From assembly GCA_020426325.1 (NCBI GenBank), contig JAGQQG010000003.1, positions 59,943-123,942 of the forward strand: a stretch of DNA of 64,000 bases. Reading direction: 5' to 3'. Numbering within the stretch: position 1 is the stretch's first letter; every line of letters starts with the position of its first letter. The stretch comes from Planctomycetaceae bacterium. GTDB taxonomy: Bacteria; Planctomycetota; Planctomycetia; Planctomycetales; Planctomycetaceae. Position numbers and translations under genes: made by a program. Below the pieces are notes generated by a model. That model saw only the letters and a program-made list of their open reading frames with translations, did not search any database and was not told where the DNA came from. Of this stretch, positions 26,612 through 35,218 are shown piece by piece.

Positions 26612-28231
26612 ATGGCTAAACAACTTCTTTTCGACGATCGTGCCCGGCTCAAGCTGCAGAAGGGCATCAACAAGCTGGCGGATGCCGTCGCTGTGACGAT
26701 GGGGCCGACCGGTCGAAACGTGATCATCGACAAATCCTTCGGGAATCCCGTCGTCACCAAGGACGGCGTCACGGTCTCGAAGGAGGTCGAACTGGAAGAC
26801 CCCTATGAGCACATGGGGGCCAAGCTTGTCAACGAAGTCGCGACCAAAACCAGCGACATCGCCGGCGACGGAACGACGACCGCAACCGTGCTCGCCCGCA
26901 GCATCTTCGAGGAAGGCCTGCGTGGGATCACGCTGGGTGCCAACCCGATGATCGTGCGACGCGGCATCGAGAAGGCGACCGACGCGGCTGTCGAGTTCCT
27001 CGAAGGACTCGCCAAGCCTGTCTCCGACAAGCAGGAGATTCAACAGGTCGGTGCCATCTCCGCCAACAACGATAACGAAGTTGGCCAGCTCATCGCTGAT
27101 GCGATGGAGCAGGTGGGTCGCGACGGTGTCATCACTGTCGAAGAAGGTAAGTCAAATGAGACGACGCTGACACTCGCTGAAGGCATGCAGTTCGACAAGG
27201 GGTACATCTCCCCTTACTTCGTCAACGAGCCGGAAAGCATGAAGTGCGTTCTGGAGAACTGCTACATCCTGCTGTTTGAGAAGAAGGTTTCGAACCTGCG
27301 TGAGTTCGTCCCCCTGCTGGAGAAGATCTCACAGTCTGGCAAGCCGTTGCTCGTGATTGCTGAAGACGTCGAAGGGGAAGCTCTCACCGCGATGGTCGTG
27401 AACCGATTGCGGGGCATCCTCAACGTTTGCGCAGTCAAGGCTCCCGGTTTTGGCGATCGTCGCAAGGCGATGCTGCACGACATGGCTGTCCTCACCGGCG
27501 GAACGATGATCTCGGAAGACCTCGGCATCAAGCTCGACGCCGTCGAACTGTCGCACCTGGGGCGTGCCAAGAAGGTTGAGATCGACAAGGACTCCTGCAC
27601 CATCATCGACGGAGCGGGTGACGAGAAGGAGATCCAAAAGCGCGTGCAGCAGATCCGCACGCACATCGAGAATACCGACTCGGACTACGACCGTGAGAAG
27701 TTCCAGGAGCGTCTCGCCAAGATGACCGGCGGCGTTGCGATCATCTCCGTCGGTGCTGCCACCGAAGCCGAGATGAAGCAGACCAAGGCTCGTATGGAAG
27801 ACGCCCTGCACGCCACCCGGGCAGCTGTCGAAGAAGGCATCCTCCCCGGCGGTGGTGTCGCTCTGCTGCGATGCATCGAAGCCGTTCGGGAAGTGAAAGG
27901 CAAAGGCGACGAGAAGATCGGAATCGAGATCATCGCCCGTGCACTCGAAGCCCCCATCCGCCAGATCGCAAACAACTGCGGCGAAGACGGCTCGGTCGTC
28001 GCGGACGAGGTCAAGCAAAAGGCCAAGAACATCGGCTTTAATGCTGTGACGGAAGAGTATGTCGACATGTTCAAAGCGGGCATCATCGACCCGGCCAAGG
28101 TCGTCAAGAACGCCCTCCGCAATGCGGCCAGTATCGCAGGGTTGATGCTCACGACTGACGTCCTTGTCACCCGCACGGACGAAGTGGACGGCAAAGGCAA
28201 GAAGCCCGTCGTCGAGGGAGCGATCCGGTAA
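26612..28231 (+). CDS. groEL: chaperonin GroEL, copy 2 (no GGM tail)
   Basis: 539 aa. It has all core chaperonin motifs ('[15 protein letters not shown]', '[13 protein letters not shown]', '[14 protein letters not shown]'). It ends '[13 protein letters not shown]' without either the His cluster or the Gly-Met tail of copy 1, which changes the cavity lining. The two copies are clearly diverged across the apical domain, so they are old paralogues rather than a recent duplication. It follows groES by 129 bp, all repeat tract, and is probably in the same operon. Confidence 0.97.
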   Translation: MAKQLLFDDRARLKLQKGINKLADAVAVTMGPTGRNVIIDKSFGNPVVTKDGVTVSKEVELEDPYEHMGAKLVNEVATKTSDIAGDGTTTATVLARSIFEEGLRGITLGANPMIVRRGIEKATDAAVEFLEGLAKPVSDKQEIQQVGAISANNDNEVGQLIADAMEQVGRDGVITVEEGKSNETTLTLAEGMQFDKGYISPYFVNEPESMKCVLENCYILLFEKKVSNLREFVPLLEKISQSGKPLLVIAEDVEGEALTAMVVNRLRGILNVCAVKAPGFGDRRKAMLHDMAVLTGGTMISEDLGIKLDAVELSHLGRAKKVEIDKDSCTIIDGAGDEKEIQKRVQQIRTHIENTDSDYDREKFQERLAKMTGGVAIISVGAATEAEMKQTKARMEDALHATRAAVEEGILPGGGVALLRCIEAVREVKGKGDEKIGIEIIARALEAPIRQIANNCGEDGSVVADEVKQKAKNIGFNAVTEEYVDMFKAGIIDPAKVVKNALRNAASIAGLMLTTDVLVTRTDEVDGKGKKPVVEGAIR

Positions 28232-28240
28232 AGGAGTTTA

Positions 28241-28306
28241 TGGTTGATGGTGTATGGTTTATCGACTGTTTGACGACGATCAACTGGCTCGATCAACCAT
28301 CAACCA
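28241..28306. repeat. inverted repeat downstream of groEL2
   Basis: TGGTTGATGG (28241-28250) is complementary to CCATCAACCA (28297-28306), a perfect 10-bp pair with a 46-nt loop that itself contains a CGATCAAC word. It belongs to the same family as the tract between groES and groEL2, so groEL2 is bracketed by these elements. It could act as a 3' stabiliser or terminator; no T-run follows. Confidence 0.6.
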
Positions 28307-28387
28307 TTTGATGATACGCCTCGGATGAGGCCCACGAGCCACCCTCCCCGGTGGCTCGTTTCATGTTCCATCCATGAAAGGGTTGAT

Positions 28388-28433
28388 TTCAACGCGGAGG
28401 CGAGGAGATCACGCGGAGTAACGCAGAGAGGAA
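28388..28433. repeat. CGGAG-family dispersed repeat, copy 1
   Basis: The tract AACGCGGAGGCGAGGAG... ACGCGGAGTAACGCAGAGAGG is the first of at least five copies of a purine-rich CGGAG/CAGAG repeat in the window (also near 32862, 33176, 42568 and 42709). Here its end supplies the purine-rich sequence in front of the GTG at 28439. Confidence 0.6.
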
Positions 28434-28438
28434 GAGTT

Positions 28439-28693
28439 GTGGACGCTCAGAAATACGTTGAACATCTCCGCAAAAATGGCGGGATCATTCGCCTTGCTCA
28501 TTTCGACGAGAACGGCTGGTGTAACGGTCGCGGCCAGGCGATCGTGATCGACCGCAAGGAGTCCATCGCGATGATGCTGGAGACCTGTGGCCGCGCAAGC
28601 ATCACCAACATCACCACAGGCAGCATCGTCAAGTTTCAGCCCCAGGACAATGGCGAACCAAAGATCATTGGGGAACCGGCATCTTTGACTTGA
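28439..28693 (+). CDS. small hypothetical protein in the chaperone cluster
   Basis: 84 aa from the GTG at 28439, which follows AGAGGAAGAG. The longer frame from 28325 would translate the repeat itself ('NAEARRSRGVTQRG'), which argues against that start. The product is a compact alpha/beta protein ('YVEHLRKNGGIIRLAHFDENGWCNGRGQAIVIDRKESIAMMLE'). The family is not recognised. Its position between groEL2 and dnaJ may be functional or chance. Confidence 0.65.
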   Translation: MDAQKYVEHLRKNGGIIRLAHFDENGWCNGRGQAIVIDRKESIAMMLETCGRASITNITTGSIVKFQPQDNGEPKIIGEPASLT

Positions 28694-28830
28694 GGAAAAT
28701 CAGGAACACTTATCTTCGCTAATTTCCACTCATCGCTTTCAAACACCAGGAAGCAATTCGTGTTGATGAGTGCGAATGAGTGTTCCCCAAAACTCTGATC
28801 AGTCGTTGAACTCAACCCACCGCAGCAGAA

Positions 28831-29979
28831 ATGCCTACGATGGCCTCAAAACGTGACTACTACGAAATCCTTGGCGTGGAGAAGGATGCTGGGGCTGTTG
28901 AGATCAAGAAGTCCTACAAGAAACTTGCGCTGGCGAACCATCCGGACCGGAACCCGGGGGATGACGGGGCCGTCGAACGCTTCAAGGAGGCGGCTGAGGC
29001 TTATGAGGTGCTCAGTGATCCGGATAAGCGTGCCCGTTATGATCGCTACGGCCATGCGGGCGTGCAGGGGGCAGCCGGTCGGAGCGGGGCACAGTTCCAT
29101 GACATCGGCGACATCTTCGAGCAGTTCGGCGACATTTTTGAAGGCTTCGGATTCTTTGGAAATCGCCCGAGAGGCGGTGGGGCCGGACCTCGTCGCGGTT
29201 CGCATCTGCGGTCTTCGCTGACGATTACACTCGTCGACGCAGCCTTGGGAGTTGAACGGGAAGTGACCGTCAAGCGGTCGAAGGCATGCAGCACCTGTGG
29301 TGGCACGGGGGCCGAGCCGGGCACGGTCGCAGAGGCGTGCGACTACTGCGGCGGACACGGTCAGGTGGTCCAGGCACAGGGCTTCTTCCGCGTGCAAACG
29401 ACCTGCCCGGCCTGTCGCGGGGCGGGACATGTGATCCGCAACAAATGCAAGACCTGCGGCGGCACTGGTCGCGAAGCAGACACCGTGACACTCGACGTGA
29501 AAGTTCCGGCGGGCGTTGATACGGGCATGCAGCTCTGCCTGCGGGGTGAAGGTGAACCGGGCCAGAACGGCGGACCGCGAGGCGATCTGTTCGTCGATGT
29601 CCGGGTCGAAGACCATCCTCTCTTCCAGCGAGAGGGGACACACCTCATGTGCCGGGCGCCGATCACTTATACTCAGGCTGTGCTGGGAACAACTCTCGAA
29701 GTCCCACTCATTCAGGGAACCGATCACCTGGACATCCCCGCAGGGACTCAGCCGGGAGAAGTCTTCCGTCTGCGTGGACAAGGGATGCCTGACCCGCACG
29801 GCGGCCGCGCGGGTGATCTCCACGTCGAGATCCAATTGGAAGTCCCGAAGAAACTGGAACCGGATCACGAGGAACTGCTTCGGCAACTTGCTGAGCACGA
29901 GAAGAAACAGGTCAGCCCTCACCAGAAGTCCTGGTTTGAAAAACTGAAGGATCTCGTCACAGGTGAGGATGACGACTGA
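28831..29979 (+). CDS. dnaJ: chaperone protein DnaJ
   Basis: 382 aa. DnaJ delivers substrates to DnaK and stimulates its ATPase. The J-domain (about 8-73) has the HPD motif ('NHPDRNPGDD'). A Gly/Phe region ('IFEGFGFFGNRPRGGG') follows. The zinc domain has four motifs: CSTCGGTG, CDYCGGHG, CPACRGAG and CKTCGGTG. The C-terminal substrate-binding beta domains are complete. ATG 28831 is used; ATG 28840 is an alternative start. grpE follows after 55 bp. No dnaK is in the window. Confidence 0.97.
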   Translation: MPTMASKRDYYEILGVEKDAGAVEIKKSYKKLALANHPDRNPGDDGAVERFKEAAEAYEVLSDPDKRARYDRYGHAGVQGAAGRSGAQFHDIGDIFEQFGDIFEGFGFFGNRPRGGGAGPRRGSHLRSSLTITLVDAALGVEREVTVKRSKACSTCGGTGAEPGTVAEACDYCGGHGQVVQAQGFFRVQTTCPACRGAGHVIRNKCKTCGGTGREADTVTLDVKVPAGVDTGMQLCLRGEGEPGQNGGPRGDLFVDVRVEDHPLFQREGTHLMCRAPITYTQAVLGTTLEVPLIQGTDHLDIPAGTQPGEVFRLRGQGMPDPHGGRAGDLHVEIQLEVPKKLEPDHEELLRQLAEHEKKQVSPHQKSWFEKLKDLVTGEDDD

Positions 29980-30034
29980 GTCAACCAGGGAAGTGAACCG
30001 CCTTGGCGGCTGATTGAACGACTACATCGAACCA

Positions 30035-30625
30035 ATGAACGAAGAACACCCCACCGATCACGCAAGTCAGATCCCCGGCGACTTTGTCGAAGGGGTTCAC
30101 GAGTACCCTGCATCTGCATCAGATCAAGTGTCGGCCGCTCAATCCGGCGAGCCGTCTGCAGAGGAGCGAGTGCAGCAGCTTATCGAAGAACGGGATGCTG
30201 CCCGAGATCAGACATTGCGTGCTCAGGCGGAGCTTGAGAACTACCGCAAACGGAGTAACCGGGAACGGGACGAAGAGCGACGCTATGCGGCCCTTCCGAT
30301 CGTGAGAGACCTGCTCCCCGGACTGGACAATCTCCAACGTGCCATCGACGCGGCCCGTCATACGGACGACCTGTCAGCGATGCTCCAGGGTGTGGAGATG
30401 GTCTCTGCACAGATCAACGAGGTTCTCATTCGACATGGTGCGGTCCCCATTCTGTCGGTTGGCGAACCCTTTGATCCGAACAAACACGAAGCGATCCAGC
30501 AGATGCCCTCGGCTGACCATCCTCCGATGACAGTCCTGGACGAGGTCGAACGCGGATACACCCTCAACGACCGTGTTATCCGCCCCAGCAAGGTGATCGT
30601 TTCCGTGACTCCACCCGCAGGGTAA
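30035..30625 (+). CDS. grpE: nucleotide exchange factor GrpE
   Basis: 196 aa from the ATG at 30035 (a TTG at 30014 is in frame but less likely). GrpE releases ADP from DnaK. The long N-terminal coiled coil ('ERVQQLIEERDAARDQTLRAQAELENYRKRSNRERDEERRYA' region) and the C-terminal beta wing ('FDPNKHEAIQQMP', 'GYTLNDRVIRPSKVIV') are typical. It pairs with dnaJ upstream. Confidence 0.96.
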   Translation: MNEEHPTDHASQIPGDFVEGVHEYPASASDQVSAAQSGEPSAEERVQQLIEERDAARDQTLRAQAELENYRKRSNRERDEERRYAALPIVRDLLPGLDNLQRAIDAARHTDDLSAMLQGVEMVSAQINEVLIRHGAVPILSVGEPFDPNKHEAIQQMPSADHPPMTVLDEVERGYTLNDRVIRPSKVIVSVTPPAG

Positions 30626-30678
30626 GTGCCAGAAGGCAGATACCAAAAGACAAAAGTTCCTTCCCCGAGATCCTTTCG

Positions 30679-30978
30679 ATGCCCACTTACGATTACAAAT
30701 GCAAAAAGTGTGACCACACCTGGGAGCTCTTTCAGGCGATCACGGCAAAGCCGATCAAGAAGTGCCCTGAGTGTGGCAAGCAATCCGCGGTTCGCGTGAT
30801 CGGCCCGGGAGCCGGCATCATCTTCAAGGGAACCGGTTTCTATCAGACTGACTACCGCAGCGACTCCTACAAGAAGGGAGCCGAAGCCGCCAAGAACGCG
30901 ACCGAGTCCACCACCAAGTCCGACAGCGGCGGCGACAAGAAGCCGGCCACCAGCAGTGAGTCGAAGTCCAGCGATTAA
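30679..30978 (+). CDS. FmdB-family zinc-ribbon protein
   Basis: 99 aa. 'MPTYDYKCKKCDHTWELFQ ... KKCPECGKQSAVRVIGPG' is the N-terminal four-Cys zinc ribbon of the FmdB/putative regulatory family. 'IIFKGTGFYQTDYRS' is also typical. The C-terminal 40 residues are a low-complexity Lys/Ser/Thr/Asp tail. The function of the family is not settled; small members occur next to chaperone genes. It follows grpE by 53 bp. Confidence 0.9.
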   Translation: MPTYDYKCKKCDHTWELFQAITAKPIKKCPECGKQSAVRVIGPGAGIIFKGTGFYQTDYRSDSYKKGAEAAKNATESTTKSDSGGDKKPATSSESKSSD

Positions 30979-30989
30979 CTGGTGTGTTT

Positions 30990-31014
30990 AGCCGCACATT
31001 TCAAAGGTGCGGCT
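30990..31014 (+). terminator. hairpin after the FmdB-like gene
   Basis: AGCCGCAC (30990-30997) and GTGCGGCT (31007-31014) form a perfect 8-bp stem with a 9-nt loop. There is no T-run, so it may be a weak terminator or an mRNA-stabilising hairpin. Confidence 0.45.
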
Positions 31015-31079
31015 GAACGCGACGGGCGGGTTGACAGCGACTGCCGGATCACGTTTGATGCGGTCAAAGGAGCCAGACC

Positions 31080-31289
31080 ATGATTCGCCCGCAGACCTGT
31101 CCGATTTGTGATACCGAACTCGCCACGAACGCGGCGACGATGTCCCCGTTATTCCCCTTTTGCTCCCAGCGATGCAAACTGATCGACCTGCACCGCTGGA
31201 CTGAAGGCAAATACTCCGTCGTCGAACCGCTGACTCCCGAGCGGATGATGGAAGAATTGATCAAGGATGACCCGGAGTCGTTTGAATAG
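31080..31289 (+). CDS. yacG: DNA gyrase inhibitor YacG-like zinc protein
   Basis: 69 aa. The C-x2-C ... C-x3-C ribbon ('CPICDTEL' and 'PFCSQRCKLIDLHRW') is the YacG signature; the E. coli protein binds gyrase subunit B and inhibits DNA binding. The start at 31080 is supported by GGAG at 31068-31071. It is the last small gene of the chaperone block. Confidence 0.92.
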   Translation: MIRPQTCPICDTELATNAATMSPLFPFCSQRCKLIDLHRWTEGKYSVVEPLTPERMMEELIKDDPESFE

Positions 31290-31320
31290 GGGGCAGTTCA
31301 ATTAGACTCAAGGAGGCACG

Positions 31321-32061
31321 ATGTTCGACTGGCTCTGGCGCAACACGCTCTTGTCCATCTCTGAGGAAGAAAGATCATGGATTGATTATCGCTTCGACTG
31401 GCTGATCAAAGAATTTGGGTTAGACGATCTTCGAGAGATAACTGTTGTTCTCCCAACAATCGAGTTCTTCCCCAATACCTATGACGGAAGCGATGCCGAT
31501 GTGCAGAACATTTTACGGATTGTATGCAATACGATGACCGTCGACCGGACACGTGTCAGGCTCCGCTTCTTCGATGACAACACATACGTTGATGGTATCA
31601 ACAGCGGCGCCAGTGGACTCTATGCAAAGACACGACGTAAAGAAGAGATCTGGCTTTCGACAAGAATTCTTGAAGATCCCATGAAGGTGGTTGCAACTCT
31701 ATCTCATGAGTTAGCTCATGCTAAACTCATAGGTGAGAAGCGAATCCACCCAAACAATGATCAGGATCACGAAAAATTGACCGATCTGGCTACCGTCTAT
31801 TTCGGTATGGGAATCTTCACATCCAACTGCGTCCTCCGAGAATCGTATTGGAATGCTGGTCAGATGTCAGGCTGGCAGATGGAGCGAGGTGGATATCTAA
31901 GCATGAACGAATTCGGGTACGCTCTGGCCTTATTCTCGCTTGCTCGAAATGAACCCAACGCCGGTTGGCATTGTTTCCTTCGACGGGATGTGAGAGCTTC
32001 ACTAAAGCAGGGGATTCGGTTTAAGTCGCAGAAGGCAAATCAGATCGGTCAATTACCATGA
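31321..32061 (+). CDS. putative zinc metallopeptidase-like protein (HExxH)
   Basis: 246 aa. 'TLSHELAHAKLIGEKRIHPNNDQDHEKLTDLATVYFG' contains HELAH, a zincin HExxH motif, followed by a DHEKLTD segment that could supply the third ligand. No signal peptide or membrane helix, so it is probably cytoplasmic. It has a lower G+C content than its neighbours, which may indicate transfer. Its stop TGA overlaps the ATG of the following SDR gene (ATGA), implying translational coupling. The family is not recognised beyond the motif, and the substrate is unknown. Confidence 0.8.
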   Translation: MFDWLWRNTLLSISEEERSWIDYRFDWLIKEFGLDDLREITVVLPTIEFFPNTYDGSDADVQNILRIVCNTMTVDRTRVRLRFFDDNTYVDGINSGASGLYAKTRRKEEIWLSTRILEDPMKVVATLSHELAHAKLIGEKRIHPNNDQDHEKLTDLATVYFGMGIFTSNCVLRESYWNAGQMSGWQMERGGYLSMNEFGYALALFSLARNEPNAGWHCFLRRDVRASLKQGIRFKSQKANQIGQLP

Positions 32062-32810
32062 GAACATCTAATTCGCAAACTGTATTGGTGACTGGTTCCG
32101 CGACCGGGGTCGGGCGCGCGTGTGCGGTGCGGTTTGCGAAGCTGGGGTTTGATGTTGTCGTCAACTACTCGAAGAGCGAGGGCGATGCCAAAGAGACGGT
32201 GTCACTCGTTGAGGCTGAGGGACAGCGGGCCCTGTTGATTCAGTGCAACGTGCGGAATGACGCAGACGTGCGGAGGATGATCGAACAGATTAACCGTGAG
32301 TTCGGTCGGCTCGATGTGCTCGTCAACAATGCAGCGATGACCTACTTCGTCGAGCACGCAGACCTCGAAGCGATGACGGAGGACAAATGGGACGACATTC
32401 TCGCGGTCAACGTCAAAGGCCCGTTCTTTGTCACAAGGGCAGCGGTGCCGCTGCTCAAGCAGAGTGACGCGGCAGCCGTCGTGAACGTGAGTTCGACCGC
32501 GGGCGTCGCAGGAATCGGGTCGTCGATTGCCTACTGTGCCAGCAAAGGGGCGCTCAATAACCTGACGATGTCCCTCGCCCGTGCACTGGCTCCGGAAATC
32601 CGTGTCAACGCCGTCTGCCCTGGTCCGATCGACAGCCGCTGGCTGCTTTCGCAAATGAGCGCGGACAACCTGCAGGCGATGACGAACGACTTCCCCATCC
32701 CGCGTCCCGCCCAGCCGGACGACATCGCAGATGCCGTGATCTACCTGGCCACAGGGACGACCCTCACAACCGGACAGCGACTCGTCGTCGACGGCGGTCG
32801 TACGATGTAG
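32058..32810 (+). CDS. short-chain dehydrogenase/reductase (FabG-like SDR)
   Basis: 250 aa. The classical SDR signature is complete: 'VLVTGSATGVGRACAV' (TGxxxGxG), 'VLVNNAAMTYF' (NNAG-type), Ser in 'VNVSSTAGVAG', the catalytic YxxxK as 'AYCASKGALNN' with Tyr and Lys in place, and 'NAVCPGPIDSRWL' downstream. It uses NAD(P)H on an unknown carbonyl or alcohol. The start ATG overlaps the end of the zincin gene by four bases. A copy of the GGCGAGCGGGGGA repeat begins at its stop codon. Confidence 0.93.
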   Translation: MRTSNSQTVLVTGSATGVGRACAVRFAKLGFDVVVNYSKSEGDAKETVSLVEAEGQRALLIQCNVRNDADVRRMIEQINREFGRLDVLVNNAAMTYFVEHADLEAMTEDKWDDILAVNVKGPFFVTRAAVPLLKQSDAAAVVNVSSTAGVAGIGSSIAYCASKGALNNLTMSLARALAPEIRVNAVCPGPIDSRWLLSQMSADNLQAMTNDFPIPRPAQPDDIADAVIYLATGTTLTTGQRLVVDGGRTM

Positions 32811-32838
32811 GCGAGCGGGGGACGTCAGTCCCCTGTCT
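32810..32838. repeat. GGCGAGCGGGGGA palindromic repeat, intergenic copy
   Basis: GGCGAGCGGGGGACGTCAG... TCCCCTGTCTC begins at the SDR stop. The inner GGGGA/TCCCC arms form a small hairpin. A second copy, about 26 of 30 bases identical, lies in frame inside the sulfatase gene at 37080-37108. Confidence 0.7.
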
Positions 32839-32861
32839 CTTGCAGAGGACTCGACGGGAGA

Positions 32862-32903
32862 GTTTACCGCGGAGACGCAGAGGGCGCTGAGTCGTGCGGA
32901 GCG
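32862..32903. repeat. CGGAG-family repeat, copy 2 (left arm)
   Basis: ACCGCGGAGACGCAGAGGGC... TCGTGCGGAGCG reads in the opposite sense to copy 3 at 33176-33220. The two copies are an inverted pair bracketing the small gene at 32907-33170. Confidence 0.6.
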
Positions 32904-32906
32904 TTA

Positions 32907-33170
32907 TCAGAGGTTATCGAGTTTGATCAGGTTGGTTTCAGGATGGATGCGTTCTGCCTCGATACCGAAGATGCTACCGATGGTCTGACGAACTCCGTGG
33001 GCAACCTCAAGACTGACAGATGGCTCACAGCGTGCAACAAACTCTTCATCTGAAATCGGAGGAAACTTGTCCTGATACCTCCGAATTGCGTGAGCATGCG
33101 ATCCCCCCATAACCACCCTAAAGCCAACCACCACAAGAAATAAGGCAACGCATTCAACAAGAAGTCCCAT
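32907..33170 (-). CDS. small membrane-anchored acyl-carrier-like protein
   Basis: 87 aa. An N-terminal membrane segment ('GLLVECVALFLVVVGFRVVMGG') is followed by 'DKFPPISDEEFVARCEPSVSLEVAHGVRQTIGSIFGIEAERIHPETNLIKLDNL'-type sequence in two halves. The second half resembles carrier-protein-like DUF1493 domains (helix, 'GIEAERIHPETNL'), though the phosphopantetheine Ser-containing DSL motif is not evident. Similar SDEEF...C...R...P proteins occur as small planctomycete families as far as I recall. The gene is exactly bracketed by inverted CGGAG repeats. Confidence 0.6.
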   Translation of the reverse strand: MGLLVECVALFLVVVGFRVVMGGSHAHAIRRYQDKFPPISDEEFVARCEPSVSLEVAHGVRQTIGSIFGIEAERIHPETNLIKLDNL

Positions 33171-33175
33171 GTTTC

Positions 33176-33220
33176 CTCCTCACGCCTCTCCGTTCTCCGC
33201 GTCTCTGTGTCATTCTGAAT
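33176..33220. repeat. CGGAG-family repeat, copy 3 (right arm)
   Basis: The complement reads GACACAGAGACGCGGAGAACGGAGAGGCGTGAGG, in inverse orientation to copy 2. Together they flank one small gene, a MITE-like layout. Confidence 0.6.
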
Positions 33221-33277
33221 CTGAACTGCGAAGTATCGAAGCAATCAGCTGTCACACAGTATCCGTCAATCAGATAT

Positions 33278-35218
33278 TCAACGCTTCTGCAGTTCCTCTG
33301 GGATCTGCTTCTTGAGGTCGTCGACTGATGCGCTGACGGTCACGACTTTGCCGTCCTTGCCGACGAGAATCATGGTGGGGACGTTGATAATGCCCATCTC
33401 GACTGCGGGGCGTCCTTCGAGTCCGCCTTCCTCGTGGATGTGCGGCCAGGGGATCTTGTACCGTTCGATGTACTGTTTGATCGGCTCGTTCGGTCCGTCG
33501 ACGTTGACGCCAATGACTTCGAAGCCGTTCGGTCGGTACTGCTGGTACATGGCGAGGATTTGCGGGAGATCTTCTGTGCAGGGTTCACACCATGTGGTCC
33601 AGAAGATCACAAGAGTAACCTTGCCTGCGTACTGACGCAGATCGAGTGAGCCTCCTCCGAGGACGTTGCCGGCGAGGTTGAGCGGCTTGCCCACGAGATC
33701 GAGACGTCGGAGTGCCCCGATCGCCCGGCTTGCAGGCTGAGCGGTACGATAGTTCTTGGCGAGCACTTCATACCACTGCCGAGCTTCTTTAGTCTTACCG
33801 TTGAGTTCAGTGGTCATTGCAAGTTGCAACAGTGCGTCGGGTGTATCCTCAGCTTGAGGGTAGGCCTTCGCGAAGCCTTCGAGTTGTTGCGTCCACCAGG
33901 TTTGAAGCTCAGCGACTTCCTTGGTGTCGGAGTTCTTCATGCGGGTGTTGTACTCGGCGAGCAACCGACGAAATGTCGTGTACGGAAGCAGGGGAGAGTT
34001 CTTGTCCTGACCGGCGATGCCACTCTCGATCTTCTGGAGTTGGTCGATCCCATTCGGGAAGCCATCCAGATGGGTCGCGGTGGCGATGCCGTCGATCTGC
34101 TGACGGAGCCAGATTTCGCGTTGCTCGGCTGTTTCGGCAACCTTGGCTAACTCGCCGAGAAGCTGAGTACGCGAAACGTTGTAGGTTTCAATCTCCCTGC
34201 GGGACGATTTGTCATTGGGGGATTTCTGATCCAACTCCTGAAGTTTCTCCAGGAGTTCACGCACTTCTTCAGACAGACCCGTCGATGCCATGGTTTCATT
34301 TGACGCACTGACTGTGGGCTGCATCAACAGTCCCCCTGCGGTGATCTGTGTCGACTGCCCCTCCACCGGACGCGGAATGCCGGTCAGCTTCCAGACCTCG
34401 CCGATACGGACCATCTCGCCGATCTGCACGAAGCCGGTGTCTTCACCGTTCTTCACCATCGCCATCACGTTCTCATAAACAAGCAGATCATTACTCGCTT
34501 TCCCGGACGTGGATGGAATGAGATTGGGCCAGGGCATTGATGTATCGAAACGATCCCACTGCGTTCCACTCGTGAGGACCTTGGAACCATCGAGCACTTT
34601 TTTGACTTGTCCCGTGGGGTCGTCGATGCCCGACTGCAACGCCTCTGCGATTTCCTTACTGAACCCGAGACTGCGAATTTCTGCGGGAGTAATCAGCACG
34701 GCTGACAATGCTTGAATGTCACCGGCAATCATCGCATTGATTGCTTCACGCGAGGCTTCCTCAGCTGAGATGCGTTTCCACTCGTCGATGCGTCCGTCTT
34801 CGTTCGAGTCGATCCCCCAGCGGGAGCCGGCTGTGTTAAACCAGAAACATTGATCAATCTTGCGATTCTCGTTCCCGTCGACATCGCGGAAGACTTCGAG
34901 TCCATGTTTAAAGTACCGAAACTGATCAACCACTTTGTTGCCATCGGAGTCGACAAAGCGGCGAATCACTGTCGACTGAGGGCCGTACACGACCCAGGCA
35001 GAGCCGTCACCTTCTTTCTCGACTTTGAGTTCGCACTTGGCGATGTCGTCCTTTTCAGGGATCTCGTAGTCAATGCCGGTCTGACTCGGACGATATCCGA
35101 GCACCTGCTCTGCTGTGACTCCCTGGGCCATTACCGAGCGGCCCGAAAGACACACTAAGGTCAAGGTGAAAAGCACCAGATTGAGAAACATCCCAGCCCG
35201 ACTCACAAAGCAACTCAT
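33278..35218 (-). CDS. secreted TlpA/thioredoxin-fold protein with EF-hand-like Asp loops
   Basis: 646 aa, ATG 35218. The signal peptide (about 8-32) ends 'SVMAQG'. Residues about 85-145 carry three Asp-rich loops ('DSDGNKVVDQF', 'DVDGNENRKIDQ', 'DSNEDGRIDEW') that look like calcium-binding DxDxNxxxD motifs. A long helical middle region (about 190-500) contains 'SNETMASTGLSEEVRELLEKLQEL'. The C-terminus (510-646) is a TlpA-like redoxin with CEPC at 544-547 ('FWTTWCEPCTEDLPQI') and a cis-Pro site ('INVPTMILVG'). The likely role is thiol-disulfide exchange outside the cytoplasm, possibly calcium-dependent. Confidence 0.9.
   Translation of the reverse strand: MSCFVSRAGMFLNLVLFTLTLVCLSGRSVMAQGVTAEQVLGYRPSQTGIDYEIPEKDDIAKCELKVEKEGDGSAWVVYGPQSTVIRRFVDSDGNKVVDQFRYFKHGLEVFRDVDGNENRKIDQCFWFNTAGSRWGIDSNEDGRIDEWKRISAEEASREAINAMIAGDIQALSAVLITPAEIRSLGFSKEIAEALQSGIDDPTGQVKKVLDGSKVLTSGTQWDRFDTSMPWPNLIPSTSGKASNDLLVYENVMAMVKNGEDTGFVQIGEMVRIGEVWKLTGIPRPVEGQSTQITAGGLLMQPTVSASNETMASTGLSEEVRELLEKLQELDQKSPNDKSSRREIETYNVSRTQLLGELAKVAETAEQREIWLRQQIDGIATATHLDGFPNGIDQLQKIESGIAGQDKNSPLLPYTTFRRLLAEYNTRMKNSDTKEVAELQTWWTQQLEGFAKAYPQAEDTPDALLQLAMTTELNGKTKEARQWYEVLAKNYRTAQPASRAIGALRRLDLVGKPLNLAGNVLGGGSLDLRQYAGKVTLVIFWTTWCEPCTEDLPQILAMYQQYRPNGFEVIGVNVDGPNEPIKQYIERYKIPWPHIHEEGGLEGRPAVEMGIINVPTMILVGKDGKVVTVSASVDDLKKQIPEELQKR

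Noticed and set aside
28846..29922. 358-codon minus-strand frame opposite dnaJ
   Set aside because: Composition is atypical and dnaJ is certain on the other strand.
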